DNA of 13,204 nucleotides from Minisyncoccota bacterium. GTDB lineage: Bacteria > Patescibacteriota > Minisyncoccia > Phycocordibacterales > UBA9973. This document shows positions 1-7,569 of the stretch, piece by piece. The stretch is taken from positions 1-13,204 of the forward strand of contig JAGOVD010000012.1 of NCBI GenBank assembly GCA_018060905.1, given 5' to 3'. How positions within the stretch are numbered: position 1 is the stretch's first letter; every line of letters starts with the position of its first letter. Both the position numbers and the translations under genes were made by a program. The notes beneath the pieces are model-generated. The model searched no databases, was not told the DNA's origin, and saw nothing but the letters and a program-made list of their open reading frames with translations.

Positions 1-2
1 TT

Positions 3-1211
3 ATGGAGCTCTCGCTCAAAAATGAACCGATCGACGTCCTCTCACTCGCCAATGCCCTCAAAGAAAAGAAATCTCTCGTCGAAATCGGTGGCAATGTGTA
101 CCTCAACGAGCTCATGTCCAACGTGCCATCCACCGTCAACATCCGCCACTATGCCGACATTGTGTACAAAAAGTTCATGCTCCGCTCCCTCATCGATGCC
201 TCTGAATCTATCGCGACGATTGCGTATGAAGAAAGTGATATGGAAACTGCCGACGTCGTCGATGCTGCCGAAAAGGCAATCTTCAAGGTATCCTCTGGTA
301 TGAGCGTCAAAAATGCATTCGTCTCTATCAAGCAAGAGCTCATGCACACCGTCGAGCAGATTGAATACCTCCGCGACAACAAAGAAGAAATCCGCGGTGT
401 ACCGACCGGCTTCCCTGACCTCGACAACCTCCTCGCAGGATTGCAGAAGTCAGACCTCATCATCCTCGCTGCGCGACCAAGTATGGGTAAGACTACCTTT
501 GCGCTCGACATTGCACGCAACGTCGCACTCTCCGGTGTCCCTGTCGGCATCTTTTCATTGGAAATGTCAGCGCAACAACTCGTCCAGCGCATGCTCTCTG
601 CAGAATCACGCGTTGATGCGTGGTCTATCCGTACCGGGCACGGACTTTCATCTCAACACTTTACGACACTCCAAGAAGCAGCGAGTCGATTGCAAAAGGC
701 TCCCATCTACATCGATGATCAAGCGGGTAACTCCATTGTGAAAATGCGTTCCGTCGCCCGCCGACTCAAAAGTGAACACGGCCTCGGTCTCATCGTCGTC
801 GACTACCTCCAGCTCATGACGACGTCGAAAAGCTATGACAACATGGTCAACCAGATCACCGAAGTTTCTCGATCCCTCAAACAGCTCGCCCGTGAGCTCG
901 ACGTACCGGTCCTCGCACTCTCACAGCTCTCTCGTGCCGTTGAGACTCGTGGTGGTAAACCTCGCCTCTCTGACCTCCGTGACTCAGGATCCATCGAGCA
1001 AGACGCTGACCTCGTCATGTTCATTCACCGCGACGACCGCTACAAAGATGAGAAAGACAACATTACTGACATCTTGATCGAAAAGCACCGAAATGGTGCA
1101 GTCGGATCGGTACAGCTCATGTTTGACGGCAAGACGACATCGTTCCTCACTATGGATAAATCTCATGCGGGTATCGGCGCTCCAAAGGCAACATCGTTTG
1201 ACGACTTTTAA
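3..1211 (+). CDS. dnaB: Replicative DNA helicase DnaB (5'-truncated by window edge)
   Basis: Hexameric RecA-fold helicase that unwinds DNA at the replication fork. 402 residues are visible. The gene runs off the left edge: the Walker A motif falls at residue 157 against roughly 210-230 in full-length DnaB, so about 50-70 N-terminal residues are missing, and the ATG at position 3 is internal. Seen in order: remainder of the helical N-terminal domain (residues 1-100), a linker, then the ATPase domain with Walker A ARPSMGKTT (157-165), Walker B IVVDYLQLM (264-272), SQLSR (307-311), RLSDLRDSGSIEQDAD (321-336) and the arginine-finger region KHRNG (361-365). All catalytic motifs look intact. I see no intein or frameshift. 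recR follows after 9 bp on the same strand, so the two are probably co-transcribed. The promoter lies outside the window. Confidence 0.97.
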   Translation: MELSLKNEPIDVLSLANALKEKKSLVEIGGNVYLNELMSNVPSTVNIRHYADIVYKKFMLRSLIDASESIATIAYEESDMETADVVDAAEKAIFKVSSGMSVKNAFVSIKQELMHTVEQIEYLRDNKEEIRGVPTGFPDLDNLLAGLQKSDLIILAARPSMGKTTFALDIARNVALSGVPVGIFSLEMSAQQLVQRMLSAESRVDAWSIRTGHGLSSQHFTTLQEAASRLQKAPIYIDDQAGNSIVKMRSVARRLKSEHGLGLIVVDYLQLMTTSKSYDNMVNQITEVSRSLKQLARELDVPVLALSQLSRAVETRGGKPRLSDLRDSGSIEQDADLVMFIHRDDRYKDEKDNITDILIEKHRNGAVGSVQLMFDGKTTSFLTMDKSHAGIGAPKATSFDDF

Positions 1212-1220
1212 TCGCTCTAT

Positions 1221-1817
1221 ATGCAACAAGAACTCGAACGACTCGCACAACTTTTCCTCAAATTTCCGGGTATCGGTACACGGCAGGCACATCGGTTTGC
1301 CTATTTTATCCTCACCCAACCCGAGCACTACGTCGCAACGCTTGCCAAGGCGCTTCTGGAAGCGCGCGGACAAGCACATACCTGTACGAGGTGCATGCGC
1401 ATTTATGAAGGGAGTGTCGGTATGTGCAGTGTCTGTAGTGATGATCGCCGTGACCAATCCACACTCGTCGTTGTCGAGAAGAGTCAGGACATCGACTCAT
1501 TTGACCGGACAGATTATCGAGGACTATTCTTTGTGCTCGGTGGATTGATCCCTATCATCCAAAAGGCAACGATAGCGAGTACCAATACTGCCCTTCTCGT
1601 AGAGCGAGTCAAGAAGGATACTGGACTCAACGAAGTCATTCTCGCCTTCCCGCTCACACCTAATGGTGAACATACCGACCAAGTCCTCCGCGAAATGATT
1701 GCTCCGGTTGTGCCAACGCTCAGACTCTCAAGTCTCGGCCGCGGCCTCTCTGCTGGCGCCGAACTCGAATACGCCGACGCAATGTCACTGAATGCGTCTT
1801 TGAAAAAAAGAGAATAA
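1221..1817 (+). CDS. recR: Recombination mediator protein RecR
   Basis: RecR works with RecO (and RecF) to load RecA at single-stranded gaps. The 198-residue length is normal for the family. Visible parts in order: helix-hairpin-helix KFPGIGTRQAHRFA (14-27), a four-cysteine zinc finger (Cys55, Cys58, Cys69, Cys72), a Toprim domain beginning VVVEKSQDI (83-91) with the YRGLFFVLGGLIP block (99-111), and the C-terminal ELEYADAMSL element (181-190). The ATG at 1221 is 9 bp after the dnaB stop with no obvious Shine-Dalgarno sequence, consistent with translational coupling to dnaB. No recF or recO is in the window. The dnaB-recR pairing is not the classic dnaX-recR arrangement. Confidence 0.96.
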   Translation: MQQELERLAQLFLKFPGIGTRQAHRFAYFILTQPEHYVATLAKALLEARGQAHTCTRCMRIYEGSVGMCSVCSDDRRDQSTLVVVEKSQDIDSFDRTDYRGLFFVLGGLIPIIQKATIASTNTALLVERVKKDTGLNEVILAFPLTPNGEHTDQVLREMIAPVVPTLRLSSLGRGLSAGAELEYADAMSLNASLKKRE

Positions 1818-1822
1818 AAAAA

Positions 1823-1837
1823 CCTCCGATGTGGAGG
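1823..1837 (-). terminator. Intrinsic terminator of rplU (between convergent recR and rplU)
   Basis: A CCTCC / GGAGG stem of 5 bp with a 5-nt loop sits in the 24-bp gap between the recR and rplU stop codons. Read on the minus strand it is followed by an uninterrupted T tract (T7), which is the typical terminator arrangement for rplU. On the plus strand the following sequence is only moderately T-rich, so termination of recR is weaker or shared. Confidence 0.75.
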
Positions 1838-1841
1838 AATT

Positions 1842-2240
1842 TTATTTGATTGCGGTGATTGAAACTTTAAGGTAGGGCTGGCGGTGGCCGTTTTTCTTGA
1901 AGTAGCGAGACTTTTGTTTGTATTTGATGACGGTCACTTTCTGTGCACGGCCGACGACGGTGACTTCCCCAGTTACGGTTGCACCATCGATGTGTGGAGT
2001 ACCAATAGTCGTATCAGAACCATTGTCGACGAGGAGCACTTTGTCGAAGGTGATGATATCGCCTTTCTTGTGCTCTTCTTTCATCTTTTCGATTGTGACG
2101 ACATCGCCAACGGATACCTGGTACTGCTTGCCACCCGTGAGGATCACTGCAAATTCATCAGAAACAGGCTTCTTTGCCGCTACCTTTGTAGGAGCTTTTT
2201 TCGCGACGGCCTTTTTAGCTGTAGTTTTTGCGACTGCCAT
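1842..2240 (-). CDS. rplU: 50S ribosomal protein L21 with Ala/Lys-rich N-terminal extension
   Basis: Ribosomal protein of the large subunit that binds 23S rRNA. The L21 core starts near residue 29 (EFAVILTGGKQYQVSVGD) and continues through the GDIITFDKVLLVDNG block (residues 60-74) to the basic end YKQKSRYFKKNGHRQPYLKV (107-126), a typical L21 C terminus. Length is 132 residues against about 103 in E. coli; the surplus is an N-terminal tail of about 26 residues made almost only of Ala, Lys, Val and Thr. The extension is in frame, and the only promoter seen is just upstream of the first ATG, so I keep this start. rpmA (L27), the usual partner, is absent: a terminator directly follows. The gene is therefore monocistronic. 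Confidence 0.95.
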   Translation of the reverse strand: MAVAKTTAKKAVAKKAPTKVAAKKPVSDEFAVILTGGKQYQVSVGDVVTIEKMKEEHKKGDIITFDKVLLVDNGSDTTIGTPHIDGATVTGEVTVVGRAQKVTVIKYKQKSRYFKKNGHRQPYLKVSITAIK

Positions 2241-2251
2241 AATAGGAACAT

Positions 2252-2279
2252 AGTATACTTATTTCTCGTTCGTATGCAA
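2252..2279 (-). promoter_or_regulatory. rplU promoter, very short leader
   Basis: On the minus strand TTGCAT (2274-2279) and TATACT (2252-2257) are separated by 16 bp. The -10 box ends 11 nt before the rplU ATG, so the predicted 5' untranslated region is only about 5 nt. No Shine-Dalgarno sequence could fit. Confidence 0.7.
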
Positions 2280-2282
2280 GTC

Positions 2283-2295
2283 CGTGCCAGGCACG
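2283..2295. repeat. 13-bp perfect palindrome between divergent rplU and corA
   Basis: CGTGCC-A-GGCACG is a perfect inverted repeat 3 bp upstream of the rplU -35 box and about 56 bp upstream of corA. It could be an operator. A 5-bp hairpin with a 3-nt loop followed by CTTTTT on the plus strand is the alternative reading, but no gene is there to terminate. Confidence 0.4.
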
Positions 2296-2338
2296 CTTTT
2301 TGGGGGCATATTTCCTTCTTGCCCCTATAAAATAATGG

Positions 2339-2344
2339 TACAAT
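2339..2344 (+). promoter_or_regulatory. Candidate corA -10 box
   Basis: TACAAT ends 7 nt before the ATG at 2352, which would give a leaderless corA transcript; there is no good -35 match at the expected distance. The alternative TATAAA at 2326-2331 would instead suit the ATG at 2346. Confidence 0.4.
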
Positions 2345-2351
2345 AATGGGT

Positions 2352-3263
2352 ATGATTTCACGCTACAGCGCGCATGGATTGACATGGGTCGATATCGAAT
2401 CCCCTTCAAAAGAAGAGATTGCTCACATTATGCATGAATACCAGATTCCTGAGGTTCTTGCTGAAGATATGCTGACAAGTACTCTTCATTCCCAAGTAGA
2501 TGTGTATGACAATTTACTCTATCTTATTCTCCATCTGCCACCATCCTCTCAAAACGAAGACCGGAGTACTGATCAAGAGATTGATTTCATTATTGCAAAG
2601 GATTTTATTATTACTATTCATTACGAGAAAATACATTCTATCGAAAAGATAGCAACCTTTTTTGAAAAGGAATTCACCCACAGAAGTCATAGCACACACG
2701 CAGGTTTTTTGTTCGCGGAAATGATGCGCGAGACATATCGACATATACTTCACAAACTCGATACTATGACGCACACCCTTGATACCTTAGAAATCAATCT
2801 CTTTCGAGGTACCGAAGAGTATATGGTCAAAACACTCTCTATAGTACATAGGAAACTCCTTGATTTTAAACGAACACTCCGATTTCATCAAAACATTCTT
2901 GTTTCCTACAAAGAGTCGAGCGAACGAATTTTTGGCAAAGAGTACAGTTACTACGCGGAAATGATCATTGCGGAATTTAACAAAGTCCATTCTATCGTCG
3001 AAAGTAACAATGATACGATTGCTGAGCTCCAACGCACCAACGACTCTCTCCTTTCGACAAAGCAAAACACTATCATGAAGCGCTTCACCATACTCTCGTT
3101 TGTGACATTCCCATTGATGCTCGTGACGGGTATTTTTGGAATGAATACGAGCGAAAGTATCCTCTTTATCCAAACCCATACCGACTTCTTTTTTGTCATT
3201 GGTGCCATGGTACTAACCTCTGCAACCATGTTTACATTTTTTAAGCTTAACCGATGGCTCTAA
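2352..3263 (+). CDS. corA: CorA-family divalent cation (Mg2+/Co2+) transporter
   Basis: Pentameric inner-membrane channel for Mg2+ or a related divalent cation. 303 residues from the ATG at 2352. An in-frame ATG also occurs at 2346; I prefer 2352 because the protein then begins MISRY, and a -10 box lies 7 nt upstream. The N-terminal cytoplasmic domain opens with GLTWVDIESPSKEEI; a long, highly charged helical stalk follows (about residues 120-245), then transmembrane helix 1 with the signature GMN at its end (263-265), a short external loop, and transmembrane helix 2 (about 278-296) with a basic tail. The loop after GMN reads TSESILFIQTHTD and lacks the acidic MPEL-type sequence common in the family, so the transported ion may differ. 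cysS starts 12 bp downstream, probably in the same transcript. Confidence 0.92.
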   Translation: MISRYSAHGLTWVDIESPSKEEIAHIMHEYQIPEVLAEDMLTSTLHSQVDVYDNLLYLILHLPPSSQNEDRSTDQEIDFIIAKDFIITIHYEKIHSIEKIATFFEKEFTHRSHSTHAGFLFAEMMRETYRHILHKLDTMTHTLDTLEINLFRGTEEYMVKTLSIVHRKLLDFKRTLRFHQNILVSYKESSERIFGKEYSYYAEMIIAEFNKVHSIVESNNDTIAELQRTNDSLLSTKQNTIMKRFTILSFVTFPLMLVTGIFGMNTSESILFIQTHTDFFFVIGAMVLTSATMFTFFKLNRWL

Positions 3264-3275
3264 CCTTTCAATCCC

Positions 3276-4652
3276 ATGTCACTTCATCTCTACAATACGG
3301 CATCAAGATCAATTGAGGAATTTGTTCCACTCAATGCACCTATAGTGACTATGTATGCGTGCGGACCGACGGTCTACGACTACACACATATCGGGCATCT
3401 GCGCAAATATATCGGAGACGACATCCTACGACGAACACTCACACTCCTCGGCTACAAGGTCAAGCACGTCATGAACATCACCGACGTCGGACATCTCACC
3501 AATGATAGCGACGAAGGTGACGACAAGTTTGAAAAGAAAGCATCAGTGGAGGGCAAGTCAGTGTGGGATATCGCCGAGTTGTATACCGACTATTTTCATA
3601 CGAGTATGCAGGCAGTCAATGTCCTCGCACCGACGATTGAGCCGAGAGCGACGACTCATGTACCACAGATGGTTGCCCTCGTCGAACAGCTCATCGCAAA
3701 AGGCTTCGCGTACGAGACGTCACAAGCGATTTATTTTGACGTAGCCAAAGACCCAGCGTATGGGGAGCTATCAGGGCAGAAACTTGAACAAAAAGAAATC
3801 GGGGCGCGCGATGATGTCGTCACTGATCCGGACAAGCATCATCCTGCTGATTTTGCGCTCTGGTTCAAACGCGTCGGCAAATTTGCCGATCATGCGATGT
3901 ACTGGGCATCTCCATGGGGTGATGGCTTTCCTGGTTGGCACATCGAGTGCTCTGCGATGAGCATGCACTACCTCGGTGAGACGATTGATATTCATACCGG
4001 TGGTATCGATCATATCCCCGTTCACCATGAAAATGAAATCGCACAGAGCGAATGTGCGACCGGCCACCCCTTTGTTCGCTACTGGGTACACCATGACTTC
4101 CTCACGGTCGATGGAGTCAAAATGTCAAAGAGCCTCAACAATTTTTATAAACTAGACGACATACTTGCGCGCAAAATCAATCCACTCGCCGTACGTCTCA
4201 TGTTCATGCAGACAAGTTATCGCAAACCACTCAACTTCACTTGGGAAACTCTTGAAACTGCCGATATAGCACTCAAGAAGCTTCAGAAATTTGTGGCAAA
4301 GCAGCCCTTTGTCGGAGATGTCGTAGGTACGTATCGAGATGCCTTCATCGAGGCATTGAGTGACGATGTCAATACGGCCAAAGCGCTCGCCGTTGTCTGG
4401 GAGTTGTTAAATGATAGTGCCATTGAGAACAAAGACAAATGGGCAACACTCCTCGTCTTTGATACTGTCCTCGGACTCGACCTTGCCCGTGTTGCCAAGA
4501 TCGTCATCACCCCCGAAGTCCTCGCCATTGCACAGAAGCGCGATGAAGCACGTGCCAACAAAGACTACGCTCTCTCAGATAAAATCCGTGCTCAGCTCGA
4601 AACATTTGGCTATGACGTCCTCGATACTCCTGAAGGGACAGTACTCCAATAA
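3276..4652 (+). CDS. cysS: Cysteinyl-tRNA synthetase
   Basis: Class I aminoacyl-tRNA synthetase that charges tRNA-Cys with cysteine using ATP. 458 residues, normal length. Zinc and active-site features are all present: CGPTVYDYTHIGHLRKY with Cys29 and the HIGH motif at 38-41; GWHIECSAM with Cys225; HHENE with His250 and Glu254, which align with the known fourth-zinc-ligand pattern of E. coli CysRS (Cys28, Cys209, His234, Glu238); KMSKS at 282-286; then the anticodon-binding helical domain, ending in the typical KRDEARANKDYALSDKIRAQ region (421-440). No frameshift. It starts 12 bp after corA without a clear ribosome-binding site. The stop codon overlaps the first arm of the 92-nt hairpin that separates it from the convergent histidine kinase. 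Confidence 0.97.
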   Translation: MSLHLYNTASRSIEEFVPLNAPIVTMYACGPTVYDYTHIGHLRKYIGDDILRRTLTLLGYKVKHVMNITDVGHLTNDSDEGDDKFEKKASVEGKSVWDIAELYTDYFHTSMQAVNVLAPTIEPRATTHVPQMVALVEQLIAKGFAYETSQAIYFDVAKDPAYGELSGQKLEQKEIGARDDVVTDPDKHHPADFALWFKRVGKFADHAMYWASPWGDGFPGWHIECSAMSMHYLGETIDIHTGGIDHIPVHHENEIAQSECATGHPFVRYWVHHDFLTVDGVKMSKSLNNFYKLDDILARKINPLAVRLMFMQTSYRKPLNFTWETLETADIALKKLQKFVAKQPFVGDVVGTYRDAFIEALSDDVNTAKALAVVWELLNDSAIENKDKWATLLVFDTVLGLDLARVAKIVITPEVLAIAQKRDEARANKDYALSDKIRAQLETFGYDVLDTPEGTVLQ

Positions 4653-4742
4653 CCAAATCTCATCGGACAGTATTATTTCTTCCGAAAACTAGCTTCGCGT
4701 CGGCAGTTCTCCAGAAATAACACTATTCGCCTCGATTTGGTT
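4651..4742. repeat. 92-nt long imperfect hairpin between convergent cysS and histidine kinase
   Basis: Three nested paired blocks can be read: 4651-4659 with 4734-4742 (9/9, AACCAAATC against GATTTGGTT); 4669-4680 with 4713-4724 (11/12); 4684-4690 with 4705-4711 (6/7). The apical loop is about 14 nt. The structure fills the whole 95-bp gap between the two stop codons. There is no strong T tract after it on either strand, so it is not a classical intrinsic terminator. It may be a bidirectional 3'-end structure or a degraded miniature inverted-repeat element. Confidence 0.65.
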
Positions 4743-4747
4743 AGCTA

Positions 4748-6472
4748 TTAGCTTGGCATCGTTCCTTCGGTCACGTGCGCGCCCACTGCGGGAAGCGCCA
4801 CTTTGAAGGTGGAGCCTTTGCCGAGTCCTTCACTTTCGATGATCACGTCGCCTTTGTGTGCGATAGCAATCTGCTTCGCTAGATAGAGCCCCAAACCTGA
4901 ACCACCAGTGTTCATCTTGCCGCCTTCGCCGCGAGAGAATTTCTCAAAGAGTTTAGCGCGTGTTTCAGGTGAGATACCAACACCGTTGTCTGTGACTGCA
5001 AAGACGATAGTCTCCCCTTCACGGGTAAGCGAAATAGTGACTGTCCCTCCTTGCGGTGTGTATTTAATACTGTTGTCGGTGAGGTTGAGGAAGACCTGTT
5101 TGATCTTGGTCGGATCAGCGTTGACCATGAACTTGTCATGGTTCGGCATGTTGAGTGTAAACTTGAGATCCTTGCTCTGTGCAGGTATCTGCATTTCATT
5201 GAAGAGGTTTTTTACGATAGTGGCGAGATCGGTCGGCATGAACTCATACTTCATCCCACCCTGCTCAATCTTGGACACGTTCAGGAGGTCTTCGACGATG
5301 TTCACGAGCCCTTGGGCTGAGGTATAGATGCGTTTGATTGGTTCATCGATCTTGTCGTTGAGTTTGCCGTATGATTCTTCGATAAGCATGGATGAGTAGC
5401 CCTTGATAGCAGTCAGAGGACTGCGCAACTGATGAGACGCGAGCGACAAGAACTCCGTCTTCAGCTTGTCCAAACTCTTCAGCTTCTCATTTGCCCCCTG
5501 GATGTTAATGTTTGATTGCTCAAGCTGGTTGGCAAGATCCTGTAGGCGATTCTTCTGTTGTATTTCAACCTTAACAGATCGAATAAGAAAGATCCCGCTT
5601 ACTAAGAAGAATATAAGGGTTATTGTGTTTAAGGTTAGATCTGTCGCGCTTGTATTATAGAAAAATTTTGCGCCAATCAATATTGAAGTTAATAGTACCA
5701 ATGCCTGTGTTCCAAAGAGTTTGATGTTGAATGTATGATATCTCACAACGAGGTACCCTAGAAGTACAAAGAAAATAAATACGCCGGCCGGACCCCAAAG
5801 GTTAAACTCATACACCCCTGTCAATTCTCCATAAAAGTTTGAAACAAAAAATGTTGTCAATAGAATAATAATTCCAATACTAAATAATCTAATTTGTTTT
5901 TTATAAGCAGCAGAGGGTTCTTTTCGATATGCACGAATACTCAAAAAAGAAATAAGGGCGATAATGAACGGTTCAATTGCATAAATGACACTCCATAACT
6001 TCCCTACTACACCTTCACAATTTGTCACGTCATACGATGCGACGTTATAGGCTGTCGGCAGCAGGATAGCTGTAGCCGTCCATGAAGAGATGATTATTAT
6101 CTTTGCCCACAGCGGGAGGTCTTTTTTATATGCAAACACGTAGGCAAAATATAGCGCACTCAAGAAAAATCCTACCTCAAAGAGCGCAGTGAGCTCCCAT
6201 GCGAACATCAGTGTCGTGTGATAAGAAGCAACCCATTGCACTAAAATATCTATTACCCACAAAAAGAAAAACCCTGTCATGGAAAATAAAAGTTTTGACT
6301 TCAATGAGTGGCTATCTTTTTTATAAATAAAAAATCCAATAAAGAGTGATAAAAACGCAATCGGGATATACGAATAGAAGAGTAATTTGGGCGCTGTTGA
6401 GAAATCAAAAAGCCCTAAAACCTTTGGTATTTCAGTGCCACAGAGTAGTTGGTTGTACTGAGAAAATAGCAT
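4748..6472 (-). CDS. Membrane sensor histidine kinase, orphan
   Basis: Two-component sensor kinase of 574 residues. Residues 1-300 are membrane-embedded, with about nine hydrophobic segments (roughly 32-50, 62-80, 88-113, 122-141, 160-179, 195-212, 225-242, 256-272, 283-298), resembling multi-helix sensor modules of the 7TM/16TM-HisK kind rather than a periplasmic sensor. A coiled-coil linker (301-336) leads to the HisKA dimerisation domain with the H box SHQLRSPLTAIKGY (His347), then the HATPase domain with N box NLTDNSIKY (463-471), G1 DNGVGI (495-500), F box FEKFSRG and G2 GGSGLGLYLAK (523-533). The kinase is complete and should be active. No response regulator is adjacent. The nearest upstream gene in the same direction is the DUF2156 protein, 151 bp away. 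Ligand is unknown. Confidence 0.93.
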   Translation of the reverse strand: MLFSQYNQLLCGTEIPKVLGLFDFSTAPKLLFYSYIPIAFLSLFIGFFIYKKDSHSLKSKLLFSMTGFFFLWVIDILVQWVASYHTTLMFAWELTALFEVGFFLSALYFAYVFAYKKDLPLWAKIIIISSWTATAILLPTAYNVASYDVTNCEGVVGKLWSVIYAIEPFIIALISFLSIRAYRKEPSAAYKKQIRLFSIGIIILLTTFFVSNFYGELTGVYEFNLWGPAGVFIFFVLLGYLVVRYHTFNIKLFGTQALVLLTSILIGAKFFYNTSATDLTLNTITLIFFLVSGIFLIRSVKVEIQQKNRLQDLANQLEQSNINIQGANEKLKSLDKLKTEFLSLASHQLRSPLTAIKGYSSMLIEESYGKLNDKIDEPIKRIYTSAQGLVNIVEDLLNVSKIEQGGMKYEFMPTDLATIVKNLFNEMQIPAQSKDLKFTLNMPNHDKFMVNADPTKIKQVFLNLTDNSIKYTPQGGTVTISLTREGETIVFAVTDNGVGISPETRAKLFEKFSRGEGGKMNTGGSGLGLYLAKQIAIAHKGDVIIESEGLGKGSTFKVALPAVGAHVTEGTMPS

Positions 6473-6548
6473 AGATGTATCACTCTTCGCCCTCTATATT
6501 TGTAATAGAAAAGTTTTTTTGGATAACCGTTTTATGGTAGGTTGCCCA

Positions 6549-6564
6549 TATACTTATAAGTATA
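6549..6564. repeat. 16-bp perfect palindrome upstream of histidine kinase
   Basis: TATACTTATAAGTATA lies about 77 bp before the kinase ATG in the 151-bp gap 6473-6623. It is followed on the minus side by ordinary AT-rich sequence. It could be an operator for the kinase promoter, but AT-rich palindromes also arise by chance. The rest of this gap holds only a weak GCGA/TCGC mini-hairpin (6586-6597) and no gene or convincing promoter. Confidence 0.3.
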
Positions 6565-6623
6565 AAAAAGATTATCAATATTTTCGCGATTCGTCGCATG
6601 ACAAGTAGCAGTATACCCTATTT

Positions 6624-7529
6624 TTATGGCAATGTAACCATTATTTTTTTAAGTAGAAATAATGGGCGATACTTTTCTTTTGCATACCGTAGCCCAGAGA
6701 TCCCAAGGTCTTGCTCCCAGTTGAGAAATTTAATATTTTTTTTGTGGAGTACCCTACCTTCTTCCCAATTGAGAATGTCGTATATACCTGGGTAATCTTG
6801 TATATCAGCTTTCGAAAAATGTGCAATTGCGTAACGTTTATTTATCTTTTCGTACATAGAAAATCCCGCAAGTTGGTTTTTTACGTATACGCATATCGCA
6901 ATTGTTGATGTATCTGCAAGCTTGAGGAAGCGTTGAAACGCTTTGTACTCATTGAGTTCATACGCATGATTATCATGTTTACGGATTGACCATTTATGAA
7001 ACATTGAGAGGTATGCTTTTTTGTTTGTATCTTTGAGAGGTTTTACAACAACTTTATACTTAGGAAATGTTTGTATTGTTTTACGAAGTGTTTTTGCCTT
7101 TGTATTATTTCTCCAGTCTTGCATCGATGCAAGATGTTCGCTGAGGTACATGTAATCAGCATCATCCCTGTCAGAAGAAACAGTAAATGGACTATGTCTA
7201 AATTTAAAATACAATGAAAGCTCTTCGGGGATTAGTTTTAAGAAATTTTTTTGATGGTGTTTTTTTGAAAAAAGGAGCAATTCAAACGCTGTTTCAATCA
7301 CCTTGTTTTTACCAATAAACGAGAGGAAGATGTCGTTGGTAATATAATCAGAAAATTGAACAACAATATTATCATTGAGCTTACTGACGCGGATTTTGTT
7401 TCGAGTGTTCCATGACCACATGCTGATGAAGTTGAAATCAGAGTATGGTGGAAAATCTTTTGTAATGCGCTCGATCTCCTTTTTGTCGGAAATTTCGAGC
7501 TTTTTAAATTGAGGAAATTTGGGAATCAT
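6624..7529 (-). CDS. DUF2156 / LPG-synthase C-terminal-like protein (GNAT-fold transferase candidate)
   Basis: 301 residues, no signal peptide or membrane helix, so probably cytoplasmic or membrane-peripheral. Motifs of the DUF2156 (phosphatidylglycerol lysyltransferase C-terminal) family are visible: DFPPYSDFNFISMWSW (25-40), DADYMYLSEHLASMQDWRNN (123-142) followed by a basic stretch, LNEYKAFQRFL (192-202), a GNAT-like GFSMYEKINKRYAIAHFSKA (222-241), and FLNWEQDLGISGLRYAKEKY (268-287), which matches the conserved N-x-E-x-DLGI-x-GLR-x-AK pattern. Relatives fused to a membrane domain transfer amino acids from aminoacyl-tRNA to lipids; the stand-alone form has no firmly known substrate. The gene is AT-rich compared with the housekeeping genes. 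It has its own promoter, whose -35 lies inside the eamA terminator. Function beyond the fold is inference. Confidence 0.82.
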   Translation of the reverse strand: MIPKFPQFKKLEISDKKEIERITKDFPPYSDFNFISMWSWNTRNKIRVSKLNDNIVVQFSDYITNDIFLSFIGKNKVIETAFELLLFSKKHHQKNFLKLIPEELSLYFKFRHSPFTVSSDRDDADYMYLSEHLASMQDWRNNTKAKTLRKTIQTFPKYKVVVKPLKDTNKKAYLSMFHKWSIRKHDNHAYELNEYKAFQRFLKLADTSTIAICVYVKNQLAGFSMYEKINKRYAIAHFSKADIQDYPGIYDILNWEEGRVLHKKNIKFLNWEQDLGISGLRYAKEKYRPLFLLKKIMVTLP

Positions 7530-7540
7530 AGTGCGACATC

Positions 7541-7569
7541 ATTATACAATAAAAAATGTCGTCGCGCAA
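7541..7569 (-). promoter_or_regulatory. Promoter of the DUF2156 gene, overlapping the eamA terminator
   Basis: Minus-strand TTGCGC (7564-7569) and consensus TATAAT (7541-7546) are spaced by 17 bp. The -10 ends 11 nt before the ATG, predicting a 5' leader of about 5 nt. The -35 box lies in the distal stem and loop of the preceding terminator. The -35 match is only three of six bases; the -10 is perfect. Confidence 0.65.

Noticed and set aside
149..592. 147-codon minus-strand frame inside dnaB
   Set aside because: Shadow of the dnaB coding frame; no domain and no start signals.
6586..6597. GCGA-TTCG-TCGC mini-hairpin as terminator of the DUF2156 gene
   Set aside because: Only four base pairs and no T tract directly after it on the minus strand; too weak to call.
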